From contig FJOG01000003.1 in assembly GCA_900073065.1 (NCBI GenBank), forward strand, positions 979,389 to 1,043,388: a stretch of 64,000 nt of DNA, written 5' to 3'. The notes beneath the pieces were generated by a model. That model saw only the letters and a program-made list of their open reading frames with translations. It did no database searches and was not told where the DNA came from. Shown one piece after another: positions 57,621 through 64,000 of the stretch. Position 1 is the stretch's first letter; the number at the start of each line of letters is the position of its first letter. The position numbers and the translations under genes were made by a program. The stretch is from Phialocephala subalpina (Eukaryota; Ascomycota; Leotiomycetes; Helotiales; Mollisiaceae).

Positions 57621-58757
57621 TCAGTCTGCATCAATGTTCAATTGATCCAATATGTCAGCCCAGTCTTCGTTTTGATCTTGGCGTTCTCGTACGTTCGTTC
57701 GAAGCTCGTTGGGACGCAACGTTTGCTCCAGTTTTGTACTCAGGATCTTCTTGACTTGAACAGGGGCATAAGCAACTCGCTGTATCTGCGACAACTTGCT
57801 CTGTGAGCCCTTCCACTGTGTTCGGACTGCCATTGCAAGCAGTGCTCTCATGGTGAACACTGCGTCGTTTCCAGCATTATGCATCTTCCCCGAAGGACAT
57901 CCAAGACACGCTAAAAGATCTACCAACTTTTGACCCCTCTCGAGTCCAAATACTGGCTGTCCAATCAGCCATGTATCCACCACAGCAACTATAGGTAGAA
58001 TCTCTTTCACGTCGATCCCAAGCTTGGCCAGGCAATGCATATCAGACTGCATACCATGACCAACGAGGACAATGTCCCGGTATTTCTTGGATATAGATGT
58101 CGGAATATCGCCATCAGAGGCCTTGTTCTACTGCAAGTTAGGAGCTAAGCGCAAGAGAAGGAGAACCGGCACAGGGTCTAGACCAAGGAAACTCACAGTT
58201 TGTTGGATATCTTCGATGTAGAAGAGCTTTCGGACATAACCCACGATATTCTTGTGATTTGGGCCCTTTGGAACGTACTCAGATTCCCCGAAAAGGAATG
58301 ATCTGCCTTTCAGGAAGATTTCTCTGGTCTGGGTGCAGATATGGCGTGCTAAGACGATCTCGGACTCATCCTTCTCTCCCAGATGGCGAGTATCTAACAT
58401 CGAAATACCAATTTCGTCGATCCTTGGCATATAAGCTTCACCATTCCAACCGGTTTTTGTTCCTTCAACATCAATGGAGACCAAAATGACATCCTGGAGC
58501 CTTGTCAATCATCTTGTTTTGAATGTCGCACCGGCGCCAGGACTATCAACGATTCAAGAACTCTTAAGTGAGGGTCCCAGGCATCAAACTCCTAGAACTA
58601 CTGGGATATTCAAGAGTCGAGAAGAAGCACTTTCGGGATTTGGAGAACTTACTATATCAAGCAAGGTGTGCAACTGTTCGATCGCTTCTTGGCCATTTCT
58701 CCAATACAGGCGGGATTCTGGTGTCTGTTTCAGGGAGTAGTATCGTGCTTTTGGCAT
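57621..58757 (-). CDS. DEDDh 3'-5' exonuclease-like protein, Gfd2/YDR514C-like (323 aa)
   Basis: Exons on the minus strand are 58757-58590, 58493-58197 and 58127-57621. Introns of 96 and 69 nt keep phase. All DEDDh motifs are present: Exo I SIDVEGT (DxE), Exo II GHGMQSDMHCL (Asp), and Exo III HNAGNDAVFTM with the HxAxxDA form. So the fold could be catalytic on RNA or DNA ends. The N-terminal exon reads MPKARYYSLKQTPESRLYWR. The layout resembles the fungal Gfd2/YDR514C group of RNase H-like proteins; the substrate is not predictable. The start is uncertain: an in-frame ATG further up at 58883 exists, and a spliced start from 58895 (ATGCATTCAC joined to CACGATAC) would also fit. Confidence 0.75.
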
Positions 58758-59433
58758 TTTGAAGGTGATCGTCAGATATCGAGAAATTGTTGTTGGAGGA
58801 GAAGGAGGTTGCATTGTCAGAAAGTGTGTTCTTAAGTGCGGTAGCGTGGTCCAGAAACAAATTGGCTGGTGGAAATGGGTCACGTGAATGCATCGTCACT
58901 GTTAACGAACAACTGCGAGTGAATGTTCCCAGCTCATGTTAAAGGGTAGAAAGAATCGCGGAAGGACACTTCAGAGCTTGTTTCCGTTTAAACATTTCTC
59001 AGCTCTTGCGGTGGCTTGCGGCCAAATACATGTTTCGTCACTTCGCATGTCAATTTCCAGAGTCGTGAAGTGTTTTCATTGAAGAAGCACCATCACTGTG
59101 CGGCAAGCTGTCACCTATCGTACAAGCATGTCCATCCATCTTGCCAAATACCAACACCAAATGTAAAATCCGGCCGTCATCGATGCGCAAGTAACCGACA
59201 TCGACGCCATTGAAACCATAGACCATCGAGAAAAAGAAGTAAATTTTGTTGCTAGCACCATATATCCTAGGATATGGAAGCATCAGACTTTAAAAGGAAG
59301 CAAAAATCCTCCTCACCAACTTAATGACAAGGTCTCGTCTCTCGACAAGAATGGAATTGATGCAAAAGCGAGGTAGAAGTCCTTCCCATTAACTCAATGA
59401 CAAGGTCTCATCTAGGCGATGAGAACGGACTTC
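58758..59433. other. Upstream region of the exonuclease-like gene
   Basis: Between the start of the exonuclease-like gene and the 3' end of the zinc-finger gene. A pair of similar strings, AATGACAAGGTCTC, occurs at 59,323 and 59,396, with a third variant at 59,490; otherwise nothing is supported. Confidence 0.45.
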
Positions 59434-62400
59434 CTACAAAGGCGGAGTAGGAAGCGAAGGATCACGATACGGAAGCTTTCTCATCAAGTGAATGACAAGA
59501 TCAGGATAGCTCTGCTCATAGTGCTGAAGCAACACATTGATCAAAGGCCATTCCTCGACGAAGTTGAGAAATGGAGGTTCAGCATTGTCGTTGTAGTAGA
59601 TGCCGAACTCCATCTTGAATTGTTGGCGGAATTCGGGGTAGAGAATCTCGCGAGGGATGGTAGGGAAGGAGTGGCGGTAGTATGAATCGTGAAGGATGAA
59701 GTGGCGGATGAGGCGATAGAGGAAGATTATGAGGTTAAGGTCCATGTCGGCGAACATGAAGCAGGCGTTTAGGAGGCGGTTGAAGTCTTGTTTCATGGGA
59801 TCGGTTTCGGGGATACGGAAAGTCTGTCGGGTTGTTGTTAGTTTTTGGATGGAAAGCGAAGCTGGGGTGGACACTTACGGCGAGAACCTCAGTGGGGGAA
59901 GATTGACCAGAAGCCGATATTTCGGATCGGAAGATGTGGTAGTCACCACTGATCTTCTGAGATGGCTCATCGAGATCAGCGGGATAGACATCAGCTCGAT
60001 CGCTGGACTTCTTGGCCCATGCCTTACATATTTCCGGAAATACACCCGTGAAGCAATACACGGAGAAGGTCTTTTGACGGAACAACTCTCTGCTAGGCAA
60101 TGCCTCCCACTTGTGCAGAGTCAAGATGGCGTCCTTATTATATACGTAATGATCCGGTTGGTCGAAGCCCATGAGCATTTGGGAAGCTGGGTAATTTGCA
60201 CAGTGGCACCTGTGATCGAAGGACTCCGCCAGAAGACAGGCCTTGGAACAGTATCGTACATTTGTCAAAGGACCACAAAAGGGACAGAAGTATACGGGTG
60301 CCTCCGGTGTTGGACGACGGGTGGCCATGCAGCATACACATGTGAAGTATGAGGGGACGAACTCCGGCTTGGCAGGGTGTGAGTGTAACTTGGAACGTTC
60401 TTCTGGGGGGTGACCGTTTTGCTGCAGCTCCGTGATGGCTGACAGCTCGTCCGAATTGGTGCTTAGGTTAGTTGAGGAAGTAAAAGGCAGGGAGTGGGAT
60501 CTCGGACCGCGAGCCAGATGGGCCGAGTCTTGCGTGAAGCCATGGATCGTAGGGCTGAAGCGTGGGGAAGGGATGTAATATTGCGATGGGCCGTCGGTTG
60601 AGTACAGAGATGGAGTACCAGGGTCATCTGGGATTGGGGATTCTGATCTAATGACACACTGGTCTCCCTCGCAAATCGAAGAAGTCTGCTTGTACCCTAA
60701 TTTGGCACTTCCGTCAGAAGACTGTGAACGATGAGATAGAGGCTCTCTCGTGGTTTCCGGCAGTGAAAGACCGTAGCCAACTGGAACTTCGCCGAATTGC
60801 AACGATAGGACTCGAGAATCTCTGACTAAAGTCATTTGGGCGGCAGCCATATCTTGACCTGAGATCATATCTTCCTCTTTGGATCGCGTGCTCGATGTCT
60901 GCAAAGAAGCATATCGCTGATGTGGATGGAACTTCGTTGAAGTGGTCAAGTCGGCCCAGGACAAGTCGTCAGCGACAGCTAAATTGCCTTGCCCGGCTTC
61001 CTGCTTAATGTGGTTGCAAATGACTGTCTTCCCAGAAGAACGGTCAGAATCAGGGCTATCGACTAAGACCTCCCCAGTTGGTGTGATTGATAAAGTGGGT
61101 TGAATCTTATTCCCAGTAGCGCATAACGAGTACTTAGGCATCCCTGGTTCGTTGGGCGTGCTGAGCGGAGGAAAATTCGAATCAAGAAGTTCGGGAGGGA
61201 CAATTGTGGGTGTGGGTTGAGTACGTGTTTGTCTAATTTTGGGGACGGTAATATGTGCTGTCTCCTTCATGAATGGAGAGACTCGTCTATCGATGGTCGA
61301 GGCTTGAGGATTGGCGACAGATGAAAAAACTACACCAGATCCCGACTTGGAAACGTTGACAATCGTGCTGGCCGATTTTGGAGATGCTGGCCTAGCGTTT
61401 GAGGAAAATGGCAATTGAGACATACTTCTTGAGGCCTTCATCTTCGTCTTTGGCACCGCTCGAGCTTTTGTGACTTCTTGCCACCCGTTGCCTTTATTGA
61501 CGGCTTCGATGGCCTCTGGAACGAACATGTCCTTCGTGGCAGGTTCATCGACGGTAGATGATGTCGCAAGAACACCTATGTGTTGGGTTGTAGATGGGTC
61601 GGACGCTACCATTGATTCTGAATCATTTGTCTTCTCTGAAACTTTGACGGGAGGATCGACTCGCGAATCAGTTGACTCTTTGGCTTTCGCTGGCTTCTTC
61701 TTTTTCTTCTTCGGCTTCTTCGACTTGGACTCGGGCTGAGCTGAATTGTCCGCAGTGGTTGGTCGTTCGGCTTCCAGTGGAACCTGTGCAGTGGCGTTCT
61801 CTCTAGACATCCGGAGTCAGTATAATTCTATGCCCCCGGAGCAGTTCGGAAAGTAGAGCTGAGCGTTCCGGCATTACCAAGACGTGCATCTGCGGAGAAA
61901 TTAACACAAACTAACTTACCTGGTCTCAGGCTCCATCACATCCATCGCGTCTTTGCCAGTGAAAAAGGCTGGTGGCATAGTCGCATACATCCAGTGACCG
62001 TCAGGAAACACGTAAAAATCGACAGATCCTGGTCTTGCCCACAAGTATCCACAGTCCTGCTTGAATGACTTCTCGACGTTCTCGAGGTGGCTGATCATGA
62101 GCGATCGCTCGGATGAGTGGAATACTTTCATAAACTTATATCTTGCTTGCTGAGCAATCGCCTTCTCAATTTCTCGCGACATCATGAGATCCAGGAGGAA
62201 GGTAGCAAGGACTTGGTCTCGGAGCGGTTCCTGGGCCATGACTTTGGCTCTGTCGCCGGTGCCATTGGTAATCTTGTAAGTTGTCTCTTGCTCCTTAATG
62301 CCCAAAGGCTCGCCGGACAAGAGATCTGTCTCGTCCAAGTCCAAGTCCAGGTCCAAAATCGTGGAAGACTTCCAGGTGTTGTCGTCTGCACTACACTCCT

Positions 62401-63661
62401 CGGGAACTTCCTTGCCACTAAAGAACGCTGTAGCAAGCTGATGGAACTCTAGAGATGGTTCTTCATTGATACCATATCTTTCAGGATCAAAAATGCCTCA
62501 AATTTTCAGCACATGCGAAGCCATCTTTCTGCTGGAGACTTACATCGCAACTCCAACCATGCGGCATCTTTGTATAACCCTAAAGATTCGATATACTCCT
62601 CAAATTTCTTCTTCTCCGTGCTCGCCTTTAGTCGAGTCAATGGGATGTTGTCGACTAGAGGAGTAGTAGGAATAATCCGGTGCGCATAGCCGAAAACCTT
62701 GGTATCGAATCCCTAGTCCTGTGAGAAACATTCAAACAGATCAATTAAACCGACTTACCAAGGTCCACAACGGGAATTGAGAACCAGATCCGGACGCTTG
62801 AGCCTTTTCCAATTGGCGCCTCAACGCTCGAACGTCAAAGGTAGAACGGAGGCTAAGGGTAACATTATCAGGTATTCCGGACGGACGAAATAGGTACATC
62901 AAGTGAAACGCCTGGAGATTGGCACCCAGCGTAAGTGTCACCGTTTTGTGGTTTGTTTCCTTTGTGGGCGCAGCTGCGAATGGAAGTCAGCACGCAATCC
63001 TTTGCCCTGACGAAATTGGTGATAACTTAATCTTACAATCTGTGCTTGACACTACTTGAATCTCGGAGTCGTGGGAACTAGAGAATGTATCAATCAGCAA
63101 ACCGTCCCCCATGCTTAATGCCAAACAATCGAGAGATTGGCTCATGCTACTAGTAGACTGTTGGAAGCAACGCACCTGTCAGACGCCAAGTCCAACTCCA
63201 ATTCATGGTCACCTAGCAGGCCTGTCTTGCGGATGATCTTCGTGTCTGAATCCTCTGATATCTTGATTGTCTCCAACAACTTCTCGTCTTTGAATATGGA
63301 GGAGGCTTTGTATGGGGAGTTGATTAACTCTGATTGGCCTCTCCAAGTGCTTGTGCGCTTGCGAGCCAGGTCTGCAGATGCTGGTAATGCGCCGTTCACG
63401 GTCTCTTCGATATCTTCGATCTCCTCTACCTCCTCGACCGCTTCGAGCTTCTCTCCTGCAAGAGTATTTTGCGGCTCGTTGAGCTCCTGAGGATACGCGT
63501 TAGTATTGATAGCACCGAATTGCGGTATCTTTGGAGTCAATTGATGGAGTCCAAGTCAGAGTACGCACGCAACCTTGATGTGCTGCGTGGTCGCAGAATT
63601 TGACGGTTCCAGGCCACCGCGTATTACTCTACCCATACAAGGAAGATTTACGTACCGTCAT
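59434..63661 (-). CDS. Large protein with MYND-like Cys/His zinc finger (1,236 aa, 8 exons)
   Basis: Exons on the minus strand are 63661-63656 (ATGACG), 63528-63176, 63113-63037, 62973-62759, 62712-62544, 62496-61920, 61802-59879 and 59823-59434. Every junction is GT-AG and in phase, giving 1,237 codons. The first 400 or so residues contain globular-looking blocks (TIPQFGAINTNAYPQELN, FPLWTLGFDTKVFGYAHRII, KKKFEEYIESLGLYKDAAWL). A Lys run (KSKKPKKKKKKPAKAK) and a long Ser/Thr/Pro-rich linker follow. A Cys/His cluster near residue 960 (CVCC...YFCPFCGPLTNVRYCSKACLLAESFDHRCHC) resembles MYND-type fingers, which bind proline-rich partners. The C-terminus is alpha-helical (FRIPETDPMKQDFNRLLNAC). 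An alternative is a separate gene starting at ATG 61810; the phase match across 61919/61803 favours one gene. Function unknown. Confidence 0.7.
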
Positions 63662-63936
63662 GATCTCTTTTGATATATGACCGCGTCGAGGTCGTCAAAT
63701 TTAGAATGTGGTAGGATGAGGTCAGGAGAAATTTGGCGAGTGGAGGACACCTTGATCTCGATAGAGCGTGTATCTTCCAAGCGAGGTCTAGCGCCACGAG
63801 GAGGAGACTGGGCCGGAGTCGTTTCTAGATTATAAAGCACGAGCAGTACAGTGTAATCTTCTAAATTTACATCGATAACATCGTTTGTAAAAATTACACC
63901 TCCAACGTCAAGCACGAGGGCATATTGGCGTTGCAT
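63658..63936 (-). CDS. Upstream open frame overlapping the zinc-finger gene start (92 aa)
   Basis: ATG at 63936 opens a 92-codon frame (start MQRQYALVLDVGGVIFTNDV, an in-frame TAG lies 9 nt upstream). Its TGA overlaps the ATG of the next gene as ATGA (63661-63658). It reads like protein, not noise, with alternating hydrophobic residues at the start and a basic, Pro-rich middle. Three readings are possible: a long upstream ORF allowing reinitiation, a first exon of the zinc-finger gene using another donor, or a separate small gene. I could not find a splice that joins it in frame. Confidence 0.35.
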   Translation of the reverse strand: MQRQYALVLDVGGVIFTNDVIDVNLEDYTVLLVLYNLETTPAQSPPRGARPRLEDTRSIEIKVSSTRQISPDLILPHSKFDDLDAVIYQKRS

Positions 63937-64000
63937 CAGAGAAGTCTATCAAGAGTAACAAGCAACGCGTGACTGGCTCAAGGAATAGACGTGGATGGCA

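Noticed and set aside
61803..61810. ATG at 61810 as the start of an independent gene
   Set aside because: The upstream exon ends in a good donor with matching phase, and CTGAC lies 13 nt before TCTAG, so the ATG sits within the 3' end of an intron. Kept as an alternative.
13106..64000. tRNA, rRNA or other structured RNA genes
   Set aside because: No convincing A-box/B-box pair with a cloverleaf or rRNA-like block was seen by eye; a covariance-model scan would be needed to exclude them.

Overview
The window is nuclear DNA from a filamentous ascomycete (Pezizomycotina). Evidence for this is the density of short GT-AG introns of about 46-120 nt with CTAAC/CTGAC-type branch sites, the fungal-type protein set, and a long AT-rich block that looks like repeat-induced point mutation (RIP). 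The gene complement would fit Leotiomycetes, but that class-level placement is inference.

Layout. Positions 1 to about 12,950 form a gene-free AT isochore. It starts in an (ATT)n microsatellite and is filled by a RIP-destroyed Ty3/gypsy-type LTR element lying on the minus strand. Three LTR copies are visible (565-817, 4782-5041, 12387-12646), with polypurine tracts beside the first two, a readable reverse-transcriptase block near 9.85 kb, and a 962-nt assembly gap. A 119-bp non-RIPed MITE-like insert sits inside one copy. Two hairpins mark the change to normal base composition at about 13.05-13.1 kb.

From 14.8 kb the window is ordinary fungal euchromatin. Genes rebuilt here, with introns inferred from splice sites and phase, are: a coiled-coil protein (14.86-16.56, +); an ADAM-type metalloprotease-disintegrin (18.26-20.81, -); acetyl-CoA synthetase (26.43-28.71, -); a small hydrophilic two-exon protein (30.61-31.14, -); mitochondrial phenylalanyl-tRNA synthetase (31.88-33.38, -), divergent from a mitochondrial dicarboxylate carrier (33.87-34.92, +); RNA polymerase II subunit Rpb3 (35.52-36.64, -); calcipressin (ends 38.63, +); an mpaB/DUF2236 oxygenase-like protein (39.18-40.71, -); Rrg9/neugrin (41.24-42.39, +); a WDR62/MAPKBP1-like WD40 protein (43.20-46.56, +); a 222-aa unknown (47.24-48.37, -); a 947-aa unknown (49.38-52.48, +); GrpE/Mge1 (53.02-53.81, -); a 169-aa unknown (55.16-55.82, +); a DEDDh exonuclease-like protein (57.62-58.76, -); and a 1,236-aa zinc-finger protein (59.43-63.66, -).

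These are mostly housekeeping genes, not a metabolic cluster. Four (PheRS, dicarboxylate carrier, Rrg9, Mge1) act in mitochondria, and acetyl-CoA synthetase and the dicarboxylate carrier are both typical of growth on acetate. The least explained parts are a degenerate tandem array with a TATATACCC core at about 22.9-25.8 kb, an exact 248-bp tandem duplication at the 5' end of the calcipressin gene, a 5-nt microexon in the carrier gene, and an inverted repeat flanking the second assembly gap (56,404-56,847).
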